Under the pieces are notes generated by a model. That model was given only the letters and a program-made list of their open reading frames with translations. It searched no databases and was not told where the DNA came from. From G965216905 sp965216905 (lineage in GTDB: Bacteria > Actinomycetota > Acidimicrobiia > Spongiisociales > ZC4RG35), in the NCBI GenBank assembly GCA_965216905.1, contig OZ244213.1, positions 310,001 through 374,000 on the forward strand: a stretch of DNA of 64,000 nt, given 5' to 3'. The position numbers and the translations under genes were made by a program. Shown in pieces: positions 9,971-16,862 of this stretch (position 1 is the stretch's first letter; each line of letters begins with the position of its first letter).

Positions 9971-10441
9971 TCAGGACCTGGCACGCGCCCACCTCTGCAA
10001 CGTCGGTCTTGCCCCCCAGGCGGCAGCGGCCACACCAAACGCGACGAGCAACCACGATGGCCCGACCAGCAGGCCCACGGCGGAGAGCGCAGCACCGGCC
10101 ATCGACCACACCTGCTGGTCGCCGCGACTCGTGGCGGACAGGGAAGCCGGATCGCCGCTGGCGAGTTCGCCAAACACCTCGTCCAGTTCGCTCCGTGACC
10201 GACGACCCGTGAACCGGGCCACCTCGGCACCGTTCCTCACAGCGATGAGGGTCGGCGTTCCGAGCACGCCCAGCGCCTTGGCCCGCTCTGGGTTCCGGGT
10301 CGCGTCGATCACCACGAGATCAACCGAGGCGGCATGCTCACGGGCAGCTGCAGCGAGGTCGGGCTGCATTGCCCGACACTCGCCGCAGCGGGGAGCCATC
10401 ACCTCGATCAGCGTCGGCTTGCGGTACTCGGTGAGGATCAT
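9971..10441 (-). CDS. Thioredoxin-family protein with C-terminal membrane segments
   Basis: This 156-residue protein has a thioredoxin fold in residues 1-95, with the redox motif CGEC in MAPRCGECRAMQPDL and the cis-proline segment GVLGTPTLIAVRNG. A hydrophobic stretch at about residues 112-142 (MAGAALSAVGLLVGPSWLLV and beyond) suggests one or two membrane helices, so the thioredoxin domain is probably tethered at the membrane. No signal peptide is seen, so the domain may face the cytoplasm. It sits between the DUF2892 gene and the sigma-factor gene with short gaps, consistent with a redox-related operon. Confidence 0.85.
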   Translation of the reverse strand: MILTEYRKPTLIEVMAPRCGECRAMQPDLAAAAREHAASVDLVVIDATRNPERAKALGVLGTPTLIAVRNGAEVARFTGRRSRSELDEVFGELASGDPASLSATSRGDQQVWSMAGAALSAVGLLVGPSWLLVAFGVAAAAWGARPTLQRWARARS

Positions 10442-10456
10442 CTGATCGCCCGTTGT

Positions 10457-10675
10457 TCAGACCTTGGCGGCCTCACGATTGGTGCGAACTCTGAACAGAG
10501 CGTAGAGCGGGCACCACCCCACGAGTCCGGTGAGGAGAGGCACGAAACCGAAGATGCCGAGGAAGGTCCCGAGGCCACCCCCGACCGTGCCCGAGAAGCC
10601 GAGGTAGATGAGGACGACCCCGAGAACGACGCGGGCGATCCGATCCCAACTCGCTTCGTTGGTGAAACGTGACAT
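10457..10675 (-). CDS. DUF2892 (YgaP-like) small inner-membrane protein
   Basis: This 72-residue protein has two hydrophobic helices (IARVVLGVVLIYLGF and FLGIFGFVPLLTGLVG) and ends in WCPLYALFRVRTNR, a form of the conserved CPLY motif of the DUF2892 family. Family members often accompany rhodanese or thioredoxin genes and sulfur chemistry. The start was set at the ATG at 10675 because GGAAGGAG lies just upstream; a longer reading frame from 10717 lacks such a site. It is the first gene of the minus-strand run with the thioredoxin and ECF sigma factor. Confidence 0.85.
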   Translation of the reverse strand: MSRFTNEASWDRIARVVLGVVLIYLGFSGTVGGGLGTFLGIFGFVPLLTGLVGWCPLYALFRVRTNREAAKV

Positions 10676-10721
10676 CGATGTGCTCCTTCCAGATCTCCGA
10701 TGCTTTCCCCCTACCAACGAA

Positions 10722-10769
10722 CGAGACGCCGATAGGGATACAAAACGGCGTCTCGACCGTTCGGTCGAG
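10722..10769. promoter_or_regulatory. Two adjacent inverted repeats in a divergent promoter region
   Basis: CGAGACGCCG at 10722-10731 pairs with CGGCGTCTCG at 10746-10755 across a 14-base loop. A second palindrome, CTCGACCGTTCGGTCGAG, follows at 10752-10769. They lie between the minus-strand DUF2892/thioredoxin/sigma run and the plus-strand surface-protein gene, so they may be operators. No protein is assigned to them. Confidence 0.5.
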
Positions 10770-10831
10770 CCTCCTTCACGCGTGTATCACCGAGGTGGCG
10801 GTTGCGTCTTCCCAGGGAAGGGACAACCACC

Positions 10832-12145
10832 ATGAGAAAGACAGCAGCCTGGATCATCGCCGGATTGGCACTCATGGCGCCGACCTTCGTCGATGACGCC
10901 ACGATCATCGACTTCGACGACCGGTCGGCCACCGGCGCTCAACTCGAACCGGACGCATATCTCTCGGCCGGAGTGCGCTTTCCGGCGGTCGCCATGCTCG
11001 CCTACGAGACCGGCATGCCATCCTCCGGTACCAACGCCATCCAGGTCTGCTACGGCGCCGAGTTGTGTGCGATGCCGTTTCGATTCGAGTTCGTTGCGCC
11101 GCAGACATCGGTGTCGGCCAATCTCGGCTTCGCCTATGACCTGAGCGCCGCCGCCTCGGTCGTGATGCTCGGCTTCGACGTGGCCGGACAGGTGGTGGGG
11201 CTGGACCAGGTGGACCTCACCCCGCCCGGCCCCGTCGGCGCCTCGGAGCACGTCCTGCGGATCGAGGACCCCCACGGTCGGATCCGCGACGTGGAGATCC
11301 GTTGGTCGGATCCAGAACGATTCACCGACGGCCTCGTCGTGGACGACCTCGCGTTCGAGCCGTTCGTGCCCACATTCGAACTTCAGGCCGAGCCGGGCCG
11401 GATCTACATCGAAAACGCCCCGATCGGTCAGCCGACGTGGACCACCCTCACACTCCAGAACACAGGCAACACCGCAGTCGCCATCGACGCCGAATTGGTG
11501 CCGGCCGACGGTGCATTCGGAGTTACCGAGTGGGGCTGTCCCACCCTTCTCGAACCCGGCGCAATATGCGACGTCACCGTCGAGTTCCGGCCCGAGGAAG
11601 GCCGGCACGACGCTCGACTCCGGTTCTACTCACCGACATCGAGCAACCCCGACACGCTGGTCGTGATCCCGCTCAGTGGCGAGACTGCAGCCGCCGGACC
11701 CGAGACCACCGCCTCAACGTTCTCCTCCACGACGTCGCAGGCCACGACCACCTCCACCCCGCCGACCAGCACATCCCTCTCCTCGACGACCACCGAGGCG
11801 GCTGCCCTGGCTCCGGGGGCTTCGACCACCACGTCCGTTGTCGTCGAAACCACCGATGCGACGGCTGCCGTCCCCGAAGTCACCGCCGCTCAGGTGCCGG
11901 CGCCGCCATCGCGTCCTCCGCCATCGGGAGCTGGGGGACCTCTCTTCGTCACCGCGGTGCTCGCCGCCTCCGGCGGGTATCTCATCAGGCGGCGGCATCG
12001 CCCGGCCAACGAGCGCGTCACGTCTGTTCGTCTCCTCACATTTGGCTCCGAGACCCACCGTGCAACGGACCGCGAACTCGCCGTCGGCGCCTTCATCGAC
12101 CTCTCCAATGCCACACACACCATTCGAGAAGAGGGAGCAACATGA
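10832..12145 (+). CDS. Predicted surface protein with ASH-like domain and C-terminal membrane anchor
   Basis: This 437-residue protein starts with a signal peptide (MRKTAAWIIAGLALMAPTF). Residues 20-175 form a beta-rich domain of unknown function. About 180-285 resembles an ASPM/SPD-2/Hydin (choice-of-anchor D) domain, with TLTLQNTGNTAVAI and CDVTVEFRPEE. It is followed by a Ser/Thr-rich stalk, a Pro-rich stretch and a membrane helix (GGPLFVTAVLAASGGYLI) with a basic stop-transfer RRRHR and a tail of about 45 residues. The start at 10832 is supported by GAAGGGAC upstream and the signal peptide. Role unknown; adhesion or envelope structure is a guess. Confidence 0.75.
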   Translation: MRKTAAWIIAGLALMAPTFVDDATIIDFDDRSATGAQLEPDAYLSAGVRFPAVAMLAYETGMPSSGTNAIQVCYGAELCAMPFRFEFVAPQTSVSANLGFAYDLSAAASVVMLGFDVAGQVVGLDQVDLTPPGPVGASEHVLRIEDPHGRIRDVEIRWSDPERFTDGLVVDDLAFEPFVPTFELQAEPGRIYIENAPIGQPTWTTLTLQNTGNTAVAIDAELVPADGAFGVTEWGCPTLLEPGAICDVTVEFRPEEGRHDARLRFYSPTSSNPDTLVVIPLSGETAAAGPETTASTFSSTTSQATTTSTPPTSTSLSSTTTEAAALAPGASTTTSVVVETTDATAAVPEVTAAQVPAPPSRPPPSGAGGPLFVTAVLAASGGYLIRRRHRPANERVTSVRLLTFGSETHRATDRELAVGAFIDLSNATHTIREEGAT

Positions 12146-12699
12146 TGACGACCCTTGGAGCCATCCTGCTGGATGGACGTGACCCCGAGGAGATCGCCGA
12201 ACGACTGGAACGAGCACACGACGGTTGGACCGGCCTGGGTAGCCGCTTGGCAGGTCCGCTCCAGCCCCTCCTCAACATCCCGCTCGGGAATCTGGCACTC
12301 AGCGCATATGGGGCACATAGAAGGCTTCGTATGGCCAAGGAGAAGACCCGCCGGCAGCCCAACTCACGGGAAGTGGTGCAGTTGGCTCGGCATGAGCTGG
12401 TCACCAACCTGCATCCTGAGTTCGAAGTCGACGTCAACGGCATTCCCGGCCCGGTCATGAAGCTCGACCTCGAGCTGAAGCTCAGGATCGAGGCGCTGAC
12501 CGCTGTCGTTGAGAACGGTCGACTGGTCGCCGGTCGGCCAGGCTCTACCACCGCTTCCGCCGCGCTGAAGGCGGGCAAGCGGACGTTGATCGAGGGCACC
12601 ACGAAACCCGTCCGCCTGGGCAAACTGCGCGAATCGGGCGTCACCATCGACCTCGACTCCCCGATCTGGGACGACAAGACGCGGACCTTGGACCTGTGA
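12142..12699 (+). CDS. Conserved-looking hypothetical protein
   Basis: This 185-residue protein is not one I recognise. Its ATG overlaps the stop codon of the surface-protein gene (ATGA), so the two are probably co-translated. It is mainly hydrophilic with no signal peptide and no clear membrane helix. The segment at about 85-165 (FEVDVNGIPGPVMKLDLELK, followed by a basic patch) looks alpha/beta and ends DSPIWDDKTRTLDL. The coupling suggests it acts with the membrane-anchored protein, perhaps at its cytoplasmic tail, but this is inference. Confidence 0.65.
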   Translation: MMTTLGAILLDGRDPEEIAERLERAHDGWTGLGSRLAGPLQPLLNIPLGNLALSAYGAHRRLRMAKEKTRRQPNSREVVQLARHELVTNLHPEFEVDVNGIPGPVMKLDLELKLRIEALTAVVENGRLVAGRPGSTTASAALKAGKRTLIEGTTKPVRLGKLRESGVTIDLDSPIWDDKTRTLDL

Positions 12700-12759
12700 T
12701 CCGGCCGGGGAGCCGCGGACCCGCCACGACAGCCCGCGCCCGCGAACTGCTCGCCGCGG

Positions 12760-13524
12760 TCAGCTTCGGCGAGCCACGTTGGCGACGATGGCGTCACGCA
12801 TGTACCGAGCCAATCCTGGTGCGATGGCGTCGAGGTTGTCGGTGAACCGTGGGTCGGTGACGTACAGCTCGGCCAGCCCGGCGTGCATGTCGTAGCCGCA
12901 GTCGTAGAACCAGTCTCCGATGTGCTTGCGGTGACGCTCGGCGACGTCCATCGCCGCTTCGTCATCGGCGGAGACCCCGTCGTGCAGCAACCCAACGAAT
13001 GCCTGTTCGATGTCGGCGGCCTCCGCCTTGATCCGCAGCCAGTCGTCCTTGGTGTAGCTGCCCGTCCGGGCAAACGACTGGCGATAGGCATCGGTGTCGC
13101 CCCACCGCTCCTCGACCTCGGCCGCGTAGTCACCGGGGGTGAACTCTCCGAATACTTCCAGCATCTCTTCCTCGCTCATGGTGTCTCCGTTCTGCAGTTC
13201 CAGCGTCCGATCGATGGCGGACACCATCGACCGCAGGCGGTCGATCCGCTCGATGAGCATCGACCGTTGATCCCGCAGGGCCTCGCGCCGGTGGTAATCC
13301 GGACGGTCGACCAGTGCCCTGATCTCGGCGAGCGAGAAACCCAACTCCCGAAAGAACAGGACCTCCTGGAGGCGTTCGACCTCCTGGCGGCCATACACGC
13401 GATACCCCGCCTCCGTGCGATGCCGGGGCGTGACCAAACCGATGTCGTCGTAGTGATGCAGGCTGCGGATCGTGATCCCGGCCAGCCCGGCAACCGTGCC
13501 GACGGTCATCGCTCGGTCTTCCAT
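12760..13524 (-). CDS. MerR-family regulator with TipAS-like drug-sensing domain
   Basis: This 254-residue regulator has an N-terminal MerR helix-turn-helix (TVGTVAGLAGITIRSLHHYD, then GYRVYGRQEVERLQEVLFFR), a coiled-coil dimer helix (about residues 75-115) and a C-terminal TipAS-like domain (residues about 125-254, with YDMHAGLAELYVTDPRFTDN). TipA proteins bind thiopeptide-like or other drugs and activate their own promoter. Two in-frame ATG codons exist, at 13524 and 13509. The one at 13524 is favoured because it coincides with the transcription start predicted from the promoter upstream, which would make the mRNA leaderless. Confidence 0.9.
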   Translation of the reverse strand: MEDRAMTVGTVAGLAGITIRSLHHYDDIGLVTPRHRTEAGYRVYGRQEVERLQEVLFFRELGFSLAEIRALVDRPDYHRREALRDQRSMLIERIDRLRSMVSAIDRTLELQNGDTMSEEEMLEVFGEFTPGDYAAEVEERWGDTDAYRQSFARTGSYTKDDWLRIKAEAADIEQAFVGLLHDGVSADDEAAMDVAERHRKHIGDWFYDCGYDMHAGLAELYVTDPRFTDNLDAIAPGLARYMRDAIVANVARRS

Positions 13525-13530
13525 GCGAGC

Positions 13531-13561
13531 ACCGTAGAGCCTCACGTAACGTGAGGGTCAA
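13531..13561 (-). promoter_or_regulatory. MerR-type autoregulated promoter with operator
   Basis: On the minus strand, TTGACC (13561-13556) is the -35 box and TACGGT (13536-13531) the -10 box. They are separated by 19 bp, the overlong spacer typical of MerR-controlled promoters. The spacer is filled by the perfect dyad CTCACGT-A-ACGTGAG (13541-13555), the expected operator. Transcription should start about 7 bases after the -10 box, at or within two bases of the ATG at 13524. Confidence 0.85.
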
Positions 13562-13668
13562 GCGGTTTTCGAAACACCCTCGTCCTGGTCGAAGCCGTCA
13601 TGGTCGAGGTGGCCATGGTCGGAGTTGGGGCCTCCCAGAGGACGCGTAGAATCACCTCCGAGGTTCCC

Positions 13669-14142
13669 ATGATTCGACGAATCGACGTAGCCGAAGCGCC
13701 AGCCGTCGCCGACCTGTGGGCCGACTATGCCTCGGAGCTGGCCGACCCGCGCAGCGGGCTGACCGATGAAGCCCGACGCGGCGTCGTCGCGCACCTCGAA
13801 GCCAACGCCACCCACCCCGATGCCACGTGCCTCGTGGCGGTGTCGGAGGGCGAGCTGATCGGGTTCGTCACCGCCGCCACCTTCACGCATCCCACCATGG
13901 GGGGTGTGCTCGGCGACATCGAGGAGCTGTACGTGCGCCCCGAGCATCGGCGCCGGCGGGTGGGCACCGCTCTGGCCGAGGCGATCCTCGACTGGATCGA
14001 CGTGCACGGCGGCAACGTCATGAAGGTGCGGATCGGTCGCGGCCTCGGCGAACGCGCCGCCATCGCCTTCTGGGAGTCGCTCGGATTCGAGTCCGACATG
14101 GTCGAGTGCTCTCTGTACCCGAGCGCCGACCGAGTTCGCTGA
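13669..14142 (+). CDS. GNAT-family N-acetyltransferase
   Basis: This 157-residue protein has the GNAT fold. The acetyl-CoA binding motif A is clear at about residues 85-105: IEELYVRPEHRRRRVGTALA (R/Q-x-x-G-x-A pattern), followed by the helix AEAILDWI and motif B AIAFWESLGFE. The start at 13669 was chosen because the protein then begins MIRRIDVAEAPAVADLW, a typical GNAT start, with GAGG upstream. The substrate cannot be told from sequence. It stands alone on the plus strand between the divergent MerR gene and the methyl-transfer operon. Confidence 0.88.
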   Translation: MIRRIDVAEAPAVADLWADYASELADPRSGLTDEARRGVVAHLEANATHPDATCLVAVSEGELIGFVTAATFTHPTMGGVLGDIEELYVRPEHRRRRVGTALAEAILDWIDVHGGNVMKVRIGRGLGERAAIAFWESLGFESDMVECSLYPSADRVR

Positions 14143-14222
14143 CCTGCGCCGAAGTCCGCTTCTCATCCTCGCCCAGGGCTCCCCGGGGTTTCGAATGCAG
14201 CCAAACCCGTCATGCGCTAGTG

Positions 14223-14255
14223 TTCCGCATGACAAGACATTTCCGCATCGTGGAA
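14223..14255. promoter_or_regulatory. Probable IclR operator upstream of the methyl-transfer operon
   Basis: TTCCGCATCGTGGAA at 14241-14255 is a near-perfect dyad (TTCCRC-ATC-GTGGAA). A partial copy (TTCCGCAT) begins 18 bp upstream at 14223. The same motif, as TTCCACATCGTGGAA, lies at 22329-22343 in front of the IclR gene, again with a second imperfect copy 19 bp away. This ties the operon to that regulator. The site is about 70 bp before the first gene. Confidence 0.75.
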
Positions 14256-14323
14256 CAGCTTGACCCGGGGGTTGGAGACTCGGGTTGCGGCGCGCCACCG
14301 GGCATCCCTCGGGACGGTTCAAC

Positions 14324-15022
14324 ATGAGTGACGACGATCTGGATCTCTCCGCACTCTCCGACGACGAGCTCGTCGAGCAGATGCACGACGACCTCTACGA
14401 CGGTCTGGCCGACGAAATCGCCGAAGGCACCCAGATACTCCTCGATCGCGGTTGGGAACCCCAACTGGTGCTCAACCAAGCGTTGGTGGAAGGGATGCGA
14501 ATCGTCGGAATCGACTTCCGTGACGGGATCCTCTTCGTCCCCGAGGTTCTGCTCGCCGCCAACGCCATGAAGGCCGGCATGGCCCTCCTCCGCCCCCTGC
14601 TCGCCGAGACCGGCGCCGAGACCATCGGCAAGGTGGTGATCGGCACGGTCAAAGGCGACATCCACGACATCGGCAAGAACCTCGTGGGGATGATGCTGGA
14701 GGGGGCCGGATTCGAAGTGATCGACCTCGGGATCAACACCGATGCCGACGAGTACCTGGCGGCCCTCGAGGAGCACAAGCCCGACATCCTGGGGATGTCG
14801 GCCCTGCTCACCACCACCATGCCCTACATGAAGACGGTCATCGAGACGATGAAGGAGCGGGGCGTGCGCGACGACTTCATCGTCCTGGTGGGCGGCGCGC
14901 CGCTCAACGAAGAGTTCGGCCAAGCCGTCGGTGCCGACGCCTACTGCCGTGACGCGGCCGTCGCCGCCGAGACCGCCGAGGCGCTGGTCCTCGCCCGTCG
15001 TCTGGCAGCCGGGGAGGAGTGA
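14324..15022 (+). CDS. Corrinoid (B12-binding) methyl-carrier protein
   Basis: This 232-residue protein is of the MttC/MtbC/MtgC type: a helical cap domain (about residues 15-90) and a Rossmann cobalamin-binding domain (about 90-220). It has the base-off B12 motif GTVKGDIHDIGKN at about 107, where the His ligates cobalt, then MSALLTTTMPYM and VLVGGAPLNEEF. It carries the methyl group between the substrate methyltransferase and the methyl-THF enzyme. The start at 14324 (MSDDDLDLS) matches the family; a longer frame from a TTG at 14285 looks unrelated. It is the first gene of a seven-gene plus-strand operon. Confidence 0.95.
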   Translation: MSDDDLDLSALSDDELVEQMHDDLYDGLADEIAEGTQILLDRGWEPQLVLNQALVEGMRIVGIDFRDGILFVPEVLLAANAMKAGMALLRPLLAETGAETIGKVVIGTVKGDIHDIGKNLVGMMLEGAGFEVIDLGINTDADEYLAALEEHKPDILGMSALLTTTMPYMKTVIETMKERGVRDDFIVLVGGAPLNEEFGQAVGADAYCRDAAVAAETAEALVLARRLAAGEE

Positions 15023-15023
15023 G

Positions 15024-15650
15024 GTGTCGACCGGGGCCGGGAGCGAGAACCGCACCCTGGTCATCGGATGTGGCGCGCTGGTCCGCGAGATCACCGAGAT
15101 CATCGGACGGAACGGGCTGGCGATCGATGTCGAGTACCTCCCGTCGAAGCTCCACAACCGTCCCGAGCAGATCCCCGAGGCCATCGAGGCCCGGATCGTC
15201 CGAGGCAAGGAGCGCTACTCCTCGGTCTTCGTCGCCTACGCCGATTGCGGCACCGGAGGTCGCCTGGACGCCGTGCTCGAACGCCACGACATCCACCGGC
15301 TGGAAGGTGCGCACTGCTACGAGTTCTTCGCCGGAGCCGCCGGCTTCGCCGAGTTGGCCGACGCCGAACCGGGAACGTTCTATCTGACCGACTTCCTGGC
15401 CCGCCACTTCGAGCGGCTGGTCTGGCACGGATTGGGACTCGACGAGCACCCCGAGCTCATGGACGCCTACTTCGGCAACTACACCCGGCTCCTCTACCTG
15501 TCCCAGACCGACAGCCCGCTGCTCCGCCGGCAGGCGGAGGCGGCGGCCGATCGACTCCGGCTCCGATTCGAACACCGCCATGTCGGGCACGGCGAGCTCG
15601 AGCCGGCCCTGGTGGCCCTCACCCCCCGGTCGAGGACGATCGCCTCGTGA
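15024..15650 (+). CDS. DUF1638 domain-containing protein
   Basis: This 208-residue protein starts with a GTG one base after the corrinoid-protein stop codon, with GGGGAGGAG upstream. The sequence LVIGCGALVREITEII, YLPSKLHNRPEQIPEAIE and VFVAYADCGTGGRLDAVLE is typical of DUF1638, with conserved Cys residues (CGAL, DCGTGG and HCYE) that could bind metal or cofactor. DUF1638 genes are often seen beside corrinoid methyltransferases. Its biochemical role is not established; an accessory function in corrinoid handling is inferred from the neighbours. Confidence 0.85.
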   Translation: MSTGAGSENRTLVIGCGALVREITEIIGRNGLAIDVEYLPSKLHNRPEQIPEAIEARIVRGKERYSSVFVAYADCGTGGRLDAVLERHDIHRLEGAHCYEFFAGAAGFAELADAEPGTFYLTDFLARHFERLVWHGLGLDEHPELMDAYFGNYTRLLYLSQTDSPLLRRQAEAAADRLRLRFEHRHVGHGELEPALVALTPRSRTIAS

Positions 15651-15958
15651 ACGTCGACGTCACGATCATCTACTGGCGCGACATTCCCGCCCAGGTGGTC
15701 GCCAAGGCCGGCCGCCAGCGCGCCAAACGCGAGCTGTCGCCCCGCTTCCAGGTCGCCATCGATCGGGCCGCCATGGAGGCCGGACTGGTCGGCACCGACG
15801 AGTACCTCACCGCCTGGCGCCGAGAGGCAACGTCGATCGAGACCGACGACATCGACGCGGCGGCAACGTCCGTCGCGGCCGACCTCGAACAGCAGTTCTC
15901 GCCAGAACGTCTACGTCATCTCGCTTCCGCCGGGGGCGAGAGCAAGGAGCAACCATGA
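15647..15958 (+). CDS. 'Virulence factor' domain small protein
   Basis: This 103-residue protein starts at a GTG that overlaps the DUF1638 stop codon (GTGA). It reads NVDVTIIYWRDIPAQVVAKA, then a basic KRELSPRFQVAID and a TDEYLTAWRRE segment, the pattern of the small family named 'virulence factor' (PF13769). That name is historical; many members sit in methyltransferase clusters such as this one. The protein is soluble, without cysteines or a signal peptide. Its function is unknown; its fixed position here makes a role with the corrinoid system more likely than virulence. Confidence 0.8.
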   Translation: MNVDVTIIYWRDIPAQVVAKAGRQRAKRELSPRFQVAIDRAAMEAGLVGTDEYLTAWRREATSIETDDIDAAATSVAADLEQQFSPERLRHLASAGGESKEQP

Positions 15959-16857
15959 CCGACACCGTCCTCAGCTCGGCCACCAGGGAAGTGGTGATCG
16001 GGTTCGATCGACCATTCGTCCTCATCGGAGAACGCATCAATCCGACCGGCCGCAAGTCGCTGGCCGAAGAGATGAAGAACGGCGACTACAGCCGGGTCGA
16101 GTCCGATGCGCTCGCCCAGGTGGCGGCAGGTGCCACCATGCTGGACGTCAACGCCGGGATCCCCCTGGCCGACGAGCCGGCGATCCTCGCCAAGACCGTG
16201 CAACTCGTCCAGTCCCTGGTGGACGTTCCGCTCGCCATCGACTCCTCGATCGTGGCGGCCCTCGAGGCCGGGCTCGACGTCTATCAGGGCAAGGCCCTCG
16301 TGAACTCGGTGACCGGTGAGACCGACCGACTGGAACAGGTGCTCCCCCTGGTGGCCAAGCACGGTGCGGCGGTGGTGGCGATCACCAACGACGAGACGGG
16401 AATCTCCGAAGACCCCGACGTCCGCTTCGAGGTGGCGCGCACCATCGTGTCGGCTGCGGCGGACCACGGCATCGGGCCGGAGGACATCGTGGTCGATCCG
16501 CTGGTGATGCCGATCGGGGCCATGGGGACCGCCGGTCAACAGGTCTTCCACCTCGTGCGCCGGTTGCGCGACGAACTGGGGGTCAACACCACCTGTGGAG
16601 CGTCCAACATCAGCTTCGGACTCCCGAACCGGGCGGGTATCAATGCCGCGTTCTTGTCGATGGCGATCGGTGCCGGCATGACCTCTGCAATCACCAATCC
16701 CATCGAACCCGAGATCCGCCAGGCGATCATGGCGGCCGACGTGCTCATGGGCCACGACCGCGACTGTGCGAAGTGGATCAAGGCCAACCGGTCACCCGAC
16801 ACCCAGGACTCCGGCAGCCGGCGGCGGGGAAACCGGCGCAGGGCGGGAGCAAGCTGA
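15955..16857 (+). CDS. Methyltetrahydrofolate:corrinoid methyltransferase (MtgA/AcsE-like)
   Basis: This 300-residue protein has a pterin-binding TIM barrel like AcsE, MtgA and the folate domain of MetH. It would pass the methyl group from the corrinoid protein to tetrahydrofolate. Visible motifs are GERINPTGRKSLAEEM near the start, AGATMLDVNAGIP around residue 60, PLAIDSS, LVNSVTGE and CGASNISFGLPNRAGINAAF near 225. The ATG overlaps the stop of the previous gene (ATGA). The last 25 residues (SGSRRRGNRRRAGAS) are a basic tail not typical of the family. Pathway direction (methyl-THF formation) is inferred from the operon. Confidence 0.92.
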   Translation: MTDTVLSSATREVVIGFDRPFVLIGERINPTGRKSLAEEMKNGDYSRVESDALAQVAAGATMLDVNAGIPLADEPAILAKTVQLVQSLVDVPLAIDSSIVAALEAGLDVYQGKALVNSVTGETDRLEQVLPLVAKHGAAVVAITNDETGISEDPDVRFEVARTIVSAAADHGIGPEDIVVDPLVMPIGAMGTAGQQVFHLVRRLRDELGVNTTCGASNISFGLPNRAGINAAFLSMAIGAGMTSAITNPIEPEIRQAIMAADVLMGHDRDCAKWIKANRSPDTQDSGSRRRGNRRRAGAS

Positions 16858-16862
16858 GCGGC

